A stretch of 64,000 nt of DNA from Mangifera indica (lineage: Eukaryota > Streptophyta > Magnoliopsida > Sapindales > Anacardiaceae). Position numbers and translations under genes: made by a program. The stretch lies in the NCBI RefSeq assembly GCF_011075055.1, contig NW_025401130.1:124001-188000 (forward strand), in the 5' to 3' direction. The notes below the pieces were generated by a model. It saw only the letters and a program-made list of their open reading frames with translations, did not search any database and was not told the origin of the DNA. Shown one piece after another: positions 1-14,269 of the stretch (position 1 is the stretch's first letter; the number at the start of each line of letters is the position of its first letter).

Positions 1-404
1 AGCTTGGAAAGGTCAACCATTACAAAAGGCGTTTCGATTTCGGAGACATAAGAGAGACCCTCATAGTCATGGCCTCCACTTCGGACTCTCAGATGAATTC
101 CGAGCTTTTTGCAGCAGATAACAGCTGCCTGGACTTGGGATTCAGCCAAAGGCATGAAAATAAACTCAGGCTTAGGCTTTGAAGGCTCCAAATACCTCAG
201 GTTTTGTGCAGTGGAATTCAGGATTGAAGAAAATGATGAAGAATTATCTGGGGTGTAAAAACTTGAGGAAGAAATAGATACAATAGAATTGAAAGAGAGG
301 CACTTCTTGAAACTTTGCAGAGTTGCAGCTGGATTTGAAGTTGCCCATGAAACTGAAAACAAAAAAACTAAAACGAGTACAATGAAATTGCTTGAAATCC
401 CCAT
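1..404 (-). CDS. Berberine bridge enzyme-like FAD oxidase, N-terminal part (runs off window)
   Basis: The minus-strand frame is open from an ATG at 404-402 to the left edge, giving about 134 residues. It starts with a hydrophobic secretion signal of roughly 22 residues ending in SWATS. It then shows the family's conserved FYTPDNSS stretch, the two cysteines that form the N-terminal disulphide, and the FAD-anchoring motif [12 protein letters not shown], whose histidine binds FAD covalently in this family. It is clearly paralogous to the complete gene at 5397-7010, with a similar signal peptide and near-identical motif order, so this is a tandem family copy in the same orientation. Like most plant members it shows no intron in the visible part. 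Known family members are secreted or apoplastic/vacuolar flavoproteins oxidising alkaloids, carbohydrates or monolignols; the substrate here cannot be deduced. Intactness beyond the edge is unknown. Confidence 0.87.
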   Translation of the reverse strand, partial: MGISSNFIVLVLVFLFSVSWATSNPAATLQSFKKCLSFNSIVSISSSSFYTPDNSSSFSSILNSTAQNLRYLEPSKPKPEFIFMPLAESQVQAAVICCKKLGIHLRVRSGGHDYEGLSYVSEIETPFVMVDLSK

Positions 405-445
405 GATTTTCTATCAAGTGAGGAGTTTAGATTTCATACTCGTGG

Positions 446-484
446 CATATATAGGCTATGATTTGGATGATCCCTTTTATAATA
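446..484 (-). promoter_or_regulatory. Candidate TATA boxes of the first BBE-like gene
   Basis: On the minus strand a TATAAAAG stretch lies at about 476-483 and a TATATA at about 448-453, that is 44-80 bases upstream of the ATG at 404. The first is closer to the plant consensus and would give a short leader. Inferred from position and composition only. Confidence 0.4.
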
Positions 485-1884
485 AATTGTTGATAAATTA
501 GATATTCAAAACTGGGTGTATTTTTTATTTTGAGTTGCAAAGAACTGAAATGTGAATTTTAGTTACTTGGAAAATGTGAATTGATCTATTTCCCGGTCTG
601 TCAAATTTTGTTTACTTTTTTATGAAGCTAGGCTAAGTAGCAGGAAAATGCCTGAAATTGAGCCGTATTCAAAGGAAATGAATGAAAATGAGTAATATAC
701 AAGCTCATATTGTTTAATATGAACATTTCTTCCAGCCGGATCCTTAGGAAACAAGTAACAACTCTTGAATATATAATAATATTTTTAAAAGATATATGGT
801 CAATAATAATATTTTAATATAAAATATAAGTCAAATGACTATTTCCCACTCCATGTTTCATTGATGATGATGCATCATATTCTCATTCTTTAAGTTTGAA
901 ATAAGTTATTTTGTTACTTGTCCATTAAATTTGTTAGAAAACCTGTTAATTTTTCTTTAATAAAATTGTTGATAAAACCAAAAAAAAATTGATAAAGCAT
1001 TGATCACTTTTAAATTGGAATTAAATCGGTGAGAGGTGTCTTAACATAGGTGTTAGGACCCAAGATGACTTTGTTGTCATATATAAAAGCTTCTCAACCT
1101 TGTGAATGATTTAAGGGGACCTAGAAAAAGGTTTGAGTGGAAAGTTGAATTTAGTATTGAATTAGCGTCTAGTACAATACACTTATCTAAGGCATCATAT
1201 AGGATAACCCTAATTGAATTACAAGAGTTGAAGGAAAAGGGTACCTTAGGGTTACTATTTATCTTTTTCTTCTGAAACCATTAGGCTCTATCTTAATTTA
1301 TTAGTCATGTACAACTGTACATATCCATAAGCATGGACCGACTCTTTTTGGGTTTTGATTTGCACCATCCACCCCTCATGCATCAAGGTACATGACCGCA
1401 CTATTATTTTTGAATCTGATGTCAAAAAACCCCCTAAATCTGCCCTTTTCCTATAAAGATAGTGATTGATCATATCGAAATATGTATAAAAGTTATAGTA
1501 AACCAATAAAGAATTCATCACTTCCAAACCCGAGAGTTAAATAACACTTCATCCCTAAAATTTTATGAATTAAATTTCCCCTAATTTATATTTTTTTCAA
1601 TTAAAATTTAACAATCATTGGTGATGTCCAAAATTACACTGATTAGTGTGATGTCAATTGAAATCACACCAAATTGGTATGATTCTCGACCAGAGAAGAA
1701 GTTGCCAGTGAAAATGGGAAGGAAAAAGCTAAAGTAAAGTATTTAGGGTTCAAGTGTAATTTGCTTATCCCATTAGGTGTGCGAATGGTACTAACCCTAT
1801 ATTATTACATTGGAATAAATAAAGTATCATAAATGTTTTTTTATTGATAAAATTAATGAATCCCTTTAATAATCATATGGATTG

Positions 1885-2185
1885 TTTTAAATCGAGTTAA
1901 ATTTGCTTTAAGAGTATTCAAATTTAACTCATTTAAGAAAAATTAAACTCAAATAGAACTTTGGGTTAGACTCGATACTAAAACGATGTTATTTTAATTA
2001 ATTTGTATCAAACTTTTTTATATTCACGAGTTTAACAAATCAAATACTTTCAAAACTCTAACTAGAATTTGAATTAAAAATATTTAACTCTTATACTCAA
2101 GTTTAAACTTGAACTTACTTGAATTGAGTTTGTTACAGGCTCAATTAAATTAAATTCAAGCTCGAATCTAACCTTTGACAATGGG
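1885..2185 (-). repeat. Dispersed repeat rich in AACTCGAG/TTCAAGCT words, copy A (reverse orientation)
   Basis: Read on the minus strand this stretch begins GTTAGATTCGAG and carries the word GTATTTGATTTGTTAAACTCG near its middle, followed by an AACATCGTTTTA-like block. The same words in the same order occur at 7185-7560 and, more diverged, at 8815-9185 on the plus strand. It is therefore a copy of a dispersed non-coding repeat in opposite orientation. I cannot assign it to a transposon class. Confidence 0.55.
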
Positions 2186-2604
2186 ATGAAGAAATGAATT
2201 TTTTGAAAAATAAAGGATATGAGTCTGCTGTTTGATCAAACCTCCATGGAAAATAGTGAAGAGGCCGAAATAAAAAATAATTTAAGAAAGTCAGCGAAGT
2301 ACGTATACCCCAGTGGCTTCACATTTCATTTTAACAAAAGAGGGTTGTTCATCCTTGAGCTTTCTTCTCTGATTTTTTAATTGGTTAGGAAAATAGTTGG
2401 TTTTATTTGAAGACAATTATGTCACAAAATAATTTAAACTAAAAGATTTAGCTTATTATAATGAAAAAATAATACAGCTTATTCATAAATATACCATAAT
2501 TTTTCTCTTCATCAGTTAAAGCCTTCTTGTTTTGGGTCACAGCCAACTGAGATGTTGGCCAGCTACCGTCGACTACAAAAGGCCATGGCTGTCCGTTTGT
2601 TTTA

Positions 2605-3483
2605 GGCCAAAAGACCTTATTTCCACCGGGATTCGATAAAATCTCAAACTTATATATTAAGTTTTAAAAATTAAAATACTTATATTTTTATTAAAATTTA
2701 TTATTAGAATTAAAAATAAAAATATTATTTAGATAAAAATATTAAAAAAACTAAAAATTTATCACATCTCACCTCCGAAATTTAAAAATGAACAATCTTT
2801 ATTTACCCAAAGTTTGAAAAGTAGTTATTTTCTATAAGGCTTTTTTCGTCACTACTTCTGGCGGCCATCATTATCTTTGGTCACATCCTCTCTCCCTCCA
2901 ATCCTAGTTGTTTTCATCAAAGATCGGATGAGTTAAAGCGTGATCTGTATTCCCATCTTCGAGCATAAATTTGTCGTATGAGCATCTCCTTTCCTTTTTA
3001 TAGAGCGTAGTGAGATTTGTCGCTTCTCATCGCACTTGCTTCTCATTGAGCATCCTTCCTTCTTGTCGTTCAAGCGTCTCCCTTCCTTCTTCCTTTTGTT
3101 GAGGGGTCATGACATCTATTGCTTCTTGTCGCACTTCCTTCTTGTCAAGTGTCCTTCCTTTTTGTCATCCAAGCATTCGATCTATTGCCCTTTCTTCTTC
3201 TTCAACCACCAATAGAAGATGGTGGGAAAGCCGGTTCCGGTCACTAAAAAAGAAACTAGAAAAAATGAAAACCCTAGAGGGAAAATGACTACTTTTCAAA
3301 CTTTTGGTGAGGGGAGATTATTAGATTTTTACCCTTAACCTTGATATTTATATTAAATTATATTTTTACCCTTAACCTTAATAATAAATTTTAACAAAAT
3401 AGTTGATATTTAAATTTTTAAATGTTAACTAGTATGAGTTTGAGATTTTACCAAAACTTTGGGTGGAAATAAGTCTTCTGGCC
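2605..3483. mobile_element. Inverted-repeat MULE-type MITE with 9-bp target duplication, copy 1
   Basis: The ends are inverted: GGCCAAAAGACCTTATTTCC at the left and the complement of GGCCAGAAGACTTATTTCC at the right. The element is flanked by a perfect 9-bp direct repeat TTTGTTTTA at 2596-2604 and 3484-3492, the length typical of Mutator-like elements. Long AT-rich arms (to about 2850, and from about 3285) pair with each other; the core at about 2850-3280 is a degenerate array of words such as CTTCCTTCTTGTCG. There is no transposase frame, so it is non-autonomous. Relatives lie at 17105-17764, 44114-44960 and 48612-49554. Confidence 0.75.
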
Positions 3484-3492
3484 TTTGTTTTA

Positions 3493-4315
3493 TGAAAGTA
3501 TCATGTCCAAATAAATGAGCTTAATTTTTTTTTGTCGGAGAGATACTTAAGTTTCGGGGGTCCAATTTTTTGGAAAAATATTTAACGATTTTTTTATTGA
3601 AATTATACTTTGAATTTTTCATATTTTATGGGGGATTTTTAATAATTTCAAAAGATATTTAATATTTTCTAAAAGTTACTTATAAGTATAATATCTATAC
3701 CCACTAATGTAATTATATCCTTTAAAATGAGAATAATTGTTAAAATTCTGATTTTATACCAAGACCTATTTTTCCCCAAATTTTGAGGTTTAAATATTTT
3801 TAATGTGTTATCCTAGATTTTTTTTTTTTTCATTTTAGTAATCTAGTTTATCGTTGTTTCTATTTGTAAACCCATAAATTTTTAACATGATTTAGTCTAA
3901 AATATCAAAAATCTACATTTACGGTAATTTTATAATATGATTAATGTAAACATGGAGTGGTATAACAAATCTAAAGCGGCAATCGAATGCTAAAAGGTAT
4001 TTTTGATAGGATTAGGAAATAATTGATATAATAATAAAAGTTAAGATAAAATTAGATAATAATGGAATTGAAATCAAGTCTTCCCATTAATCTTTCTACT
4101 ATTAGGAATTTATACCACTTGTGGTTAGAGTTACATATACATTTGTCTTATAAAGTATCGAAGTTACTTACAGAAGATAAAAAAAAATATTAAAGTTTGT
4201 TGGTTGATAGGGGTTTTTGTGATTTTGATATAGTACGAGCATAATTGTACATTAAGTGTGATTGTTGAAACCGAGGAAACTGATTTTGTGATAATAGGGA
4301 ATTCATGCTTAACAC
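3493..4315. other. AT-rich spacer without recognisable features
   Basis: No coding potential, no clear repeat family and no RNA gene could be seen in this stretch. Confidence 0.5.
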
Positions 4316-4318
4316 TAA

Positions 4319-4781
4319 GGGAGTATTTGGTTTAAAAAATATTTTATTATTAAAATTAGAATATTATATTTAAGATAAATTATTTTGAAGATTATTGAAT
4401 ATAAATTATTACTATATTTGATAAAACTATATAGATATAATAAAAAAATGTTAGTATATTATTTTATTTAAATATTTTGAGTATAATTATTTTAAATTAT
4501 TTTTTGTGTTATTTGTTATATTAATTGAACATACGATTATTTTTATCCTAAAAAATCAATAAATAAGAATATAGTTATAATAAAATTAAGATTATCTTAA
4601 TAATCTTTTAATACCTAAAGTAGATATAGTAATCAGATTACCTCTTATATTATTTGTCATATTATTATTGATAATAAAATATTATCGAAATCTTTTATTA
4701 CTTATAAACCAAACAAAATAATGTAAGTAATAAAAGATATATTACTATAATAATCTTTAATATCCCTAACCAAATACCTTC
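4319..4781. mobile_element. Tourist/PIF-Harbinger-like MITE, copy 1
   Basis: A 463-bp AT-rich non-coding element. The left end reads GGGAGTATTTGGTTT and the right end is the imperfect complement AACCAAATACCTTC. The trinucleotide TAA flanks it at 4316-4318 and 4782-4784, which fits the 3-bp target preference of PIF/Harbinger elements. The interior is rich in words such as AGATTATT and AATAATCTT in inverted positions. A related element with cleaner ends lies at 13273-13751. Confidence 0.65.
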
Positions 4782-5090
4782 TAAGTAGATTGTAAGATTC
4801 ATGTTGGTTTAGACCCTTGTTTCCTATTCATGACTTTTAGAAGAAATTATGTCTTGCTCAAGGTTTTTTCTTGAGTTGCTAGTTGGTGTAGCACATATTT
4901 GTAAATCTTTGGTCGTTTTTGCAGATGTCATATTCAAGAATTCTATTAAAGAAGATTTTTTTTATCACATATAAAGTTAAAATTTAGCCTTTTAACTATC
5001 AACTCTCATTAATAAGATTAGCATTTTAAATAACAATAAAACATGTGCACTAACATTAATTAAGTACATTTCAATATAAACCAATAGTAT

Positions 5091-5240
5091 ATTGCCCGGG
5101 ATGGCAAAATTCCTGAGAAACGGGGCCCCGCCCCCTTCGGGTCATGGATATATACCGAAATTTCGGATCAAGTCTCAGGAATGGAGATGATTTTTCATCC
5201 CCACATTAATTTTCGTTCCCACTCTAATAAACAAGAATTT
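5091..5240. repeat. Remnant of a GGGATGGCAA-type GC-rich repeat
   Basis: A locally GC-rich block (CCCGGGATGGCAAAATTCC followed by GGGGCCCCGCCCCC) in an AT-rich spacer. It resembles the ends and purine/pyrimidine-rich body of the hAT-type MITE at 49646-50199 but lacks a matching second end here. Probably a truncated relative; weakly supported. Confidence 0.35.
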
Positions 5241-5396
5241 TCTTTTGTTGTGGTGAGAGGAATATCGCAAACTTGATAGACAGTTTTATTCGTTATAATC
5301 AAACCAAGCAACAGAATCAAAATTATGATTTAACTATACATATACTAGTCCAATCAAACCTTAGAAAACTCGAACAAACTCAATTTGAATTTAACT

Positions 5397-7013
<1,617 letters not shown>

Positions 7014-7060
7014 TCAAGTTCTGCTTATGTGTTAGTACAAGAACAAAAGGTGAAATGAAA

Positions 7061-7066
7061 TATATA
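7061..7066 (-). promoter_or_regulatory. TATA box of the complete BBE-like gene
   Basis: TATATA on the minus strand, about 51 bases upstream of the ATG at 7010-7008, which would give a short leader of some 20 bases. Inferred from position. Confidence 0.5.
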
Positions 7067-7184
7067 AGTGTTATGGGTTTGATGAAACGTGCATCAAATT
7101 CATAGATTATCCTAACTTCAAGTTAGGGAGTCCCCACCTTTTCTGGTTTGGCTTTATTATTTTTATTTTATTTTATATTATTAG

Positions 7185-7560
7185 AGTTAGATTCGAGTCA
7201 AACATATTTGAGTTGAACTCGCAATGAATTTGGTTCAAACGAATCTGAAACAAACTCAAACTTAAGTTCAAGCTTTGAAGTTAAATATTTTCAAACTTAA
7301 TAGCTTAAACTTTATGAGTATTTGATTTGTTGAACTTGCGACTCTAAACAAATTCAATGCGAACTGATTAAAACGACATCGTTTTACCTAATATGAATTA
7401 AAATGATATTATTTTAATCATTTTTATTTAACAACAGTATCACATCAAACTTAAAATTTGGTTTAAACTTAAACTCAAGCTCTTAAATAAACCAAATTTA
7501 AATATCTTTAAAATGGATTCGAGCTTGGTTGCACTCAATTCAAGCCAAGCTAAGTTCACT
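7185..7560 (+). repeat. Dispersed AACTCGAG-type repeat, copy B
   Basis: Starts with GTTAGATTCGAG and contains GTATTTGATTTGTTGAACTTG and the near-palindrome AAAACGACATCGTTTTA. It matches copy A (reverse, 1885-2185) and copy C (8815-9185) in word order. No coding capacity. Confidence 0.55.
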
Positions 7561-9649
7561 TGGTCAAAAAAAGTGCATGATGATATGTTTCCTGGGCGTG
7601 GAAAGAGTACACGCCCAAGGGAAAGTGATCCATCCTTGGCTTAGAATGCAATCCCAATAATTATTGAGGGGCTTCGGATAACGATGTTTAACAAGTGAAA
7701 AATAATAACGTTAAGTGCTCAAACAAATCTGTGGACTAATTTGAGAAAGCAAAGATTGTGTGCACTCAAATTAAACCTTCCAGGATTGTCCATTCCTAGG
7801 TCTTGGTTGCCGGCTAAGAGAAACAACAAAACCCACTTGGACTTATAAACTACACCGAAAGTTACTGTCCAATCTATAATTATTAGTATAAGAAATAGAC
7901 AATGATTGCACAGTTGATAACAGCCTGGGCTTGGTAGGTGCTCACAGTTCCCTCTTCAACACAAACAAACTGCTAAAGTTTCCCAGACCAAAAGAAAAGC
8001 TCTTAGTTTCTCAATATCAACAAGCTCTCCCAGATTGCTTGGTGCAACAAAAGAACTGTTGATTTAACATGAAAGATTAACAAAATTGATAAAGCATTAG
8101 AACTTAAAATAAAAAAACTTAGATTCAAGTCTCTACCATACTTATGAAATCTTGATTTAAATTACTTTAAAAAAGAAAAACTGATTGACGATTATATGTC
8201 AGAGAACCAATTGAACTGAATTCTTAGATTGCAACTTAACATCGCAATATACCACACAAGAGTTGTTGATTTGACAAATTTGAATTGTAGTTTATCATAT
8301 AGTCTTTGGCGCTATTTGTCATGTTGTAACAAGAGAACTGTTGATTTGATGATTTTGAATTGTAATTTATCATGCAATAAATATATATTCCTTAAATCAA
8401 CAATAAATTAAAAAAAATAACACCTAATTAAATGATAACACGTAACGTATATATTTAAATACGTAATAAAAAATATATACTTAATACTATTCATATATGT
8501 GAGAATTTGGAGAGTTAAAATAACACAAATGGTTTAAACGAGTGTAATTTAATATCATAAATTTAAATTGATGTAACGATAAACTTGGATTGTTAGGGAT
8601 GTAACCATAAAGAATAAGATAGTGGCTACCATTTTCAAACTTGGTGTAACCGAAACAAAAGTTACACAAATCTTGAGATGGGTGGGAAAAGCTTGACCAC
8701 GAGGCTTCAATTCTTCAAGGTCGGCAATTTTTTTTTCTAATTTTACTTCCAACACAATATTAAATAAATGCAGAGAAGCTACAATTAGTTTCCTTGTCTA
8801 TTGGCAGTAGGGTTGGATTTTAGTTAAATTGAGCTCAAATCAAATGAGTCCAAAACAAGTTCAGTTTAAGTGAATTTAAACTCAAACTCAAACATAAAAG
8901 TTAAATATTTTTGAACTAAACTTTATAGGTATTCAGTTCATCAAACTCGCTAACTTGAAAAATTTTGATATGAATCAACTAAAACAATATTGTTTTTATA
9001 CATATTTTTAACTAATACATATCAAAATGACATCATTTTACTCATTTCAACTCATTACAATAACCGAATTAAACTCAAAGTTCGGTTCAAACTCAAGCTC
9101 GAGCTCAAATCCTCTCAAACGAATCGAGCTCAAACACCTTTGTAGCAAACTCAAGCTTGAGCTTAAGCTCCACACGGTCCAACAAGCACTAAAGAAATTC
9201 AATAGAAAATGCAGAGAAGATATAATTATTTTCCAAGTTTATCAAAATTGTTGAATTTCATCTTTCTTACCGTCAAACTACCTATTTCAAATCACATGTT
9301 CAGTGGAGGCCAGAAGCAGAAAGAATGAAAAACAAATGACTCATGGAATCAGAATCCCATGTAGCAAATCTTTGAGATTGTCCTACATAAAGGAGACATT
9401 TAGCAAAATGTAGGATACTGTCTCCCCATAACCCACAGAAATGTAATCCTACCTTTCCACTTTCCTTTCCCAACTATACATAGAAACTAAATGGAAAGAA
9501 AAGTGTCCCTAGACAAGGTAATGTTACAACACAACAGCAACGATTGCATAGCCTGGACTACAATGAGGTAATTGGAAAGGGGGAATCACAATTGCTCACA
9601 TTCTTTCAAATAGTTGCATGCCATCCAGATTATGACATGAAACATTGCT
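7561..9649. other. Intergenic spacer between the BBE-like and WRAP73-like genes
   Basis: No gene recognised. It contains dispersed repeat copy C (8815-9185) and, before the WD40 gene stop, a few hundred bases that should include the 3' untranslated region of the minus-strand gene ending at 9650. Confidence 0.5.
8815..9185 (+). repeat. Dispersed AACTCGAG-type repeat, copy C
   Basis: Same orientation as copy B, more diverged. Shares GGTATTCAGTTCATCAAACTC, the ACTAAAACAATATTGTTTTT block and a tail rich in CTCAAGCTCGAGCTCAA. No protein-like content despite a frame at 9027-9254. Confidence 0.5.
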
Positions 9650-12600
9650 TTAATCATCTGAGCTATAGTCACTGGATTCCGGCAGCACATCCACAGCAGC
9701 ACAGCAGAATGACTCTTTGTCTTTGAGGAGAAGACAGCTTCCATTTGGATTCCATTTCAGATCAATTATGTTGAACTGTGGTAGTGGATTACTCACACAG
9801 TAGGCACCGGAAGGGGTCCACATATACAAGTGAGAACTTCCAGTGCATAGAACAAGACGTGCACATGTTGGGTCCCATGCTGCTGATCGGATAGGGTCCT
9901 TCTGTATCAGAATGGCAGCAAGTTCAAGACGACGAATGTCCCATATCCAAAGAGCAGTTGGCATGCTATCATTACGAGTGCAAATATATTGACTATCACT
10001 GCTCCATGACATAAGGCCTGAAATTAAAATTAATTTATTCAGTTCATCATATGAAAGGAATTCAAAAACTTTGAAATTGATCGACACTATATTTATCGGT
10101 TTGTTAAGCAAGTACTAAAGTCTCCAAGCTGAGTTCTGAGTACTTAACACAGTACACCAGCCTCACATTCTAAATTTACAAGCTGATGCTATTGCCTTCA
10201 TAGAAAACAAACAGGGTATTTATTCAAAATATTTTGTAAACAAGGAAAAAGGGCTCACCAATTCCTTGTTTAGGGTTGGGTTTGTCGGCAGGAGGCTTCT
10301 GAAAAGGCAAAGTAATTGGCACTTCCACAACGTCGTATCTAACTCTGAAGTGTCCATCTGATGCATCTTCTTTGAGGAAAAAGAACACCAATCAAATGAT
10401 TGAAAAACCAAAATTTGCATATAAAAACAGAGATAAAGGGACTTTACTGTGAAAGATCATACTATGCCAGCATCAGCAACAGGCAAAATAATCACACTGC
10501 ACGATTATAAACTTCTTTCTTTCTCTCTTTTTTTTTTGGTCTGATAAACTATGTGAGCAATTACCTAAGAAGAATTATAAATATGTTACATGAAATCAGG
10601 AACTGACTTCTGGTTTCTTTATTTGCCAAAACAAGATTAAAGAGGCAGTGTCAACCTCACACATTTCAAAATTACATCCATTAGATACCTTGCTTGCTTA
10701 TGGAACTCAATAATAATGTGATTGTTACTTGTTAAAGAAACATTTGAAAATTGTGCTCACCAGAACTGCCTTGCATAAAATCATCACTCAAACATAAATC
10801 AGACATATCAAGCTGCAATGGTTCATCTACCTCCTGCCATTTTAAGAAAGAAGAGGCAAAATTCACTTCTAATAGATTATATCATCTTTCTCAATTCTGT
10901 GAACTTAGTAAATGAAAATCAGTTACCTTGAAAACAGCAGCAAAACAAGGAGCACGTACAGTTGATAGGTGAATAAATTCAGCAAATGTTTTCCAAGTCA
11001 GGTGACTCAATACTCGCAACATCTGGTCATAACTACCCACAGCTAGAAACTGGCCACATGGAGACCATGAAACACTTTTTACTCCAAGTCCACTTTCATA
11101 TGCTTGATACTTGAATAGACACCTTCCATCTGGAGAGTAAATTAGAACCTGTACATAAAACAACCTTTTCATGGTTCAGAAAAGTGTAAATTGACGAAAA
11201 ATCACTACACAAGAAAGTTAACAGATCCATATCCTTTAACATAAAAACCAAAACTAAGATAATGAGGGGGGTTGGTAGTGGTCTAATAAATATGCAGTTA
11301 GTCAGTAACATTTATGCCAGACTCTTTTTCAGGCTTATTATGTTCATATAAAATTTCAAGACATTCATTTGCACGGTCATTGTTTCATGCAACAATCAAG
11401 TATACCATGATCACATAATCAATAGTCTCAAATGAAAAAAACCCAATTCACACATTCAAGGTCTCATAAATGTTCATCATCTTTATATATGAATAAAAAT
11501 GCCAGAAAACATGATGCCCTTGCAGTACATAAATAGAAGATTTCATTTAATAAGAAATTCAAAGTGTATAGGTTGGAAACTAGAAGTTTACCTGTACAAA
11601 AGGGGCAATCACAATTATTTCACATATTTGTATATTATTATCAATGGAAAATGTAGCAGTAACTAGTTTTAAAGTAACAAAAAGGAAAACATTAACTACC
11701 TTATATTCCAAAGGTGAATCCCAAATCACTATAGAGCTATCATCAGGTGACCATTGAATATCAGCCAAATCCAATGTATCAACAGCAAAGACACCCATTA
11801 TCTCCCAAGAATGGCAGGAGAGCAGATTTATATAGTCCTTGCAATCACGTCTGGTACAAATGGCAGCAAATTTCCCATCTTGGGTAAAAGAGACCCCCTT
11901 GGAAGCATGCTTGGGCCATTGCACATGAACACATGCTGTGTTCAGTAGTGACCAAACTGTTAATCGCAGCTGAAAATCTGATGTGGTAAGTATGTGACGG
12001 CTATCTGGACTCCATCTAGCATAGGCAATGCCTGCAGGACCTTCATCTATCTTGCATGTCCATTCAGGTTGGGTCAATGACCATGCCTGTATCATTGGTC
12101 TTTTATAAAGACCACAAAGAATATATTCAGAATCAAGTGCCCATTCGATATAGCTTATCTTATCCAAGCATGAAAACAACTGCACAACCTGCATCATAAA
12201 CATAAAATACATTCAAAGGTCTATACTACTCGGCAGTCCCAAAGCATCTGAGGACCATGCATCCTTGACCAGCACTAGGTAATAGCCTTGTATATAAATT
12301 AGTTTAAAATTCTATTCATCTTAGCCTAATTAAAACTACATATATTGACAAACCTTCCTCGCATAAAGATTAAAGATAAATTTTAGAAAAAAATTGTGTC
12401 AAAGAAAGAATTCAGAAAAATTCTGAAACACGGGCTTTATGCATGCTTATATTTCAACCAAAAAAAAGGCTATGTCAATAAAATTTTCCCTATAATTAAA
12501 AGCTAATTGATTAAGTACAAATCAGAAGCAACAATTTTAATTGCAAATGATTTTAATCTCAGAAACCATTTTAATTCAATCTGGGAACTTGATTATACAT

Positions 12601-12949
12601 CTAAATGGTTCCCAAAAGTCAGGATTTTACATATTGTACCTGATCTTATCATAATGTTACAAAAAATAGTTAAGAAATGAGCCGGTATTATATATAATTC
12701 CGAAATAAGCCCGGGATCTAATTAAGTTGCAACAATCACCAGAGCGAGATCTCGACCAATTTTAAATCTTAGATTACAAGATACATTTACAAATTACAAG
12801 CCAGCTAAAAGGTAAAAAAGAAAAAGAATTACCTTAAACGAGTGAGTATCCCGTATGACGAGACGATAATCGACGGCCACAGCTACGTAACGCGAGTTAG
12901 GCGAAAAACAACACGGCCCGGTCTGTTTATAAGCTTCAGTGAACTCCAT
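9650..12949 (-). CDS. WRAP73: WD40 repeat protein, WRAP73/WDR8 homologue (six exons)
   Basis: Exons on the minus strand: 12949-12833, 12188-11700, 11148-10927, 10833-10761, 10369-10259, 10017-9650. Every junction has GT-AG borders and matching phase; the sum is 1380 bp, 459 residues plus stop, the same length as animal WRAP73. The protein is a WD40 propeller throughout. Diagnostic stretches are WSLTQPEWTCKIDEG, RRDCKDYINLL, SPLEYKV, GVKSVSWSPCGQFLAVGSYD and RNDSMPTALWIWDIRRLEL, all characteristic of this subfamily rather than of WD40 proteins in general. In animals and fungi WRAP73 acts at centrosomes or spindle pole bodies and cilia; the role in plants, which lack centrosomes, is not established, so a microtubule-organising function is inference. 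The C-terminus ends in an acidic-serine tail. The start ATG is followed directly by the family's usual first blade. Confidence 0.93.
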
Positions 12950-13171
12950 TACAGTCACGACAGAAATAATAAACCGAAAACAGTCACAAGATTTGCAAAT
13001 TCATGTCGGCAGAGGCAGTGAATGCTTAGATCTTGTTGAAGGTAAGTGCGTTTGAAACTGGAGAGATTTTCAAATTTTTCGAAGGGGATAGTGAAGATCG
13101 AAACTCGAGAAAGAAACTAACAGAAAACTAAAAATATTAAAATGGTTAACGGCGTTCCGTCTGCGCCTCGA

Positions 13172-13240
13172 ACGGATATATAGTGTGTGGGCCGGTTCGG
13201 GTTTTGAGGTTGTGACTAATTGGATATACTAACAGGCCCA
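13172..13240 (-). promoter_or_regulatory. WRAP73-like promoter: TATA-like box and two TGGGCC (site II) motifs
   Basis: Upstream of the ATG at 12949 lie a TATATA-containing stretch near 13174-13180 and two copies of the TGGGCC/GGCCCA core near 13186 and 13234. Site II cores are bound by TCP factors in promoters of proliferation-related plant genes; the function here is inferred from the motif alone. Confidence 0.4.
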
Positions 13241-13272
13241 AATCAGCCCCAAGTGGAAAAAATTTTATTTAA

Positions 13273-13751
13273 GGGGGCGTTTGATTTGAATAATATTTTA
13301 TCATCAAAATAGAAATATTATTTTAAAGATAAAGTACTTAGAAGATTATTGAGTATAAATGATTACTATGTTTGATAAAATTTGATAGGTATAAATAATT
13401 ATTGTGTTTTGTTAAAAGTAATAAAAAATTACTAATAAATTATTTTACTTAAATGTCTTTTAATGTAGTTATTTTTAAAAATTTTTTATGTTATTTGTCA
13501 TATTAATTAAAAAAATTATTTTTCTCTCAAAAAATTATTAAATAATAATATAATTATAATAAAATCAAGATTACCTTGATAATCTTTAAATACCTAAGGT
13601 GAATGTGGTAATCAAATTCTCATCTATATTACCTATCACGTCAGCATTGGTAATAGAAGATTACTGTAATATTTTATTACTGACTAACCAAATAAGAGAA
13701 TAAAAGATAGATTACCAAAGTAATCTTCAAAAACTGAAATCAAACGACCCC
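13273..13751. mobile_element. Tourist/PIF-Harbinger-like MITE, copy 2
   Basis: A 479-bp non-coding element with terminal inverted repeats GGGGGCGTTTGATTT (left) and AAATCAAACGACCCC (right), flanked by TAA at 13270-13272 and 13752-13754. The interior is AT-rich and shares blocks such as AGAAGATTATTGAGTATAAA with the element at 4319-4781, so both belong to one family. Confidence 0.75.
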
Positions 13752-13759
13752 TAAGAGTA

Positions 13760-14265
13760 AATTAATTTTCCACCCGTGATTTAGTTTAAAAACATTTTTC
13801 ATAACATAAAATTAAACATTTTTTATAATAAATGAATCATATAAAGACAAAATAGTAATTTCACAATTCATAAAATTTGAAAAATTTTAGAATAATAGTT
13901 TAACAATTAAACTCAAATATTTTAAGCACAACATTTAACTTATAAAAATGTTTAATAATTTATAAATAGGTCCCTGCAATTATTTTAAAACCCTAATATT
14001 GGTGTTACTGCTTCGCCACCATAATCATCTCACTACTGTAGTGGCGGTGTCTAAAACTGGAAATCAAACTTTGGGCTATTAAAAGAATTAAAAAATATAT
14101 AAACAATTAGGCAACAGGCAAAAAGAAATTTTTTCCTTTTTTTTTTTTTAAATATGAACCCTCCTCCCCTCATTCTCCATAAGTTTCCAATCTCTCTTTA
14201 CATTTTCTTAGATCTGAAACTCTCTTAATCAAATTTTAATTTTATCTATCAACCTAGTTTCCATT
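13760..14265. other. AT-rich intergenic DNA
   Basis: I see no gene, repeat family or RNA gene. One homopolymeric T tract occurs near 14139-14149. Confidence 0.45.
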
Positions 14266-14269
14266 TGTT

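Larger units (their letters stand above)
405..2595. other. AT-rich intergenic spacer between BBE-like genes, left part
   Basis: I see no gene here. The stretch is AT-rich with short chance frames. The only recognisable component is one copy of a dispersed repeat at about 1885-2185, listed separately. The minus frame at 1288-1527 has no recognisable protein features. Confidence 0.6.

Noticed and set aside
1288..1527. 79-residue minus-strand frame in the BBE spacer
   Set aside because: No homology signature, no promoter context and surrounded by AT-rich noncoding DNA.
7591..7619. Short palindrome CTGGGCGTG...CACGCCCAAG
   Set aside because: A single small hairpin with no poly-T end, gene or repeated copy nearby; compatible with chance.
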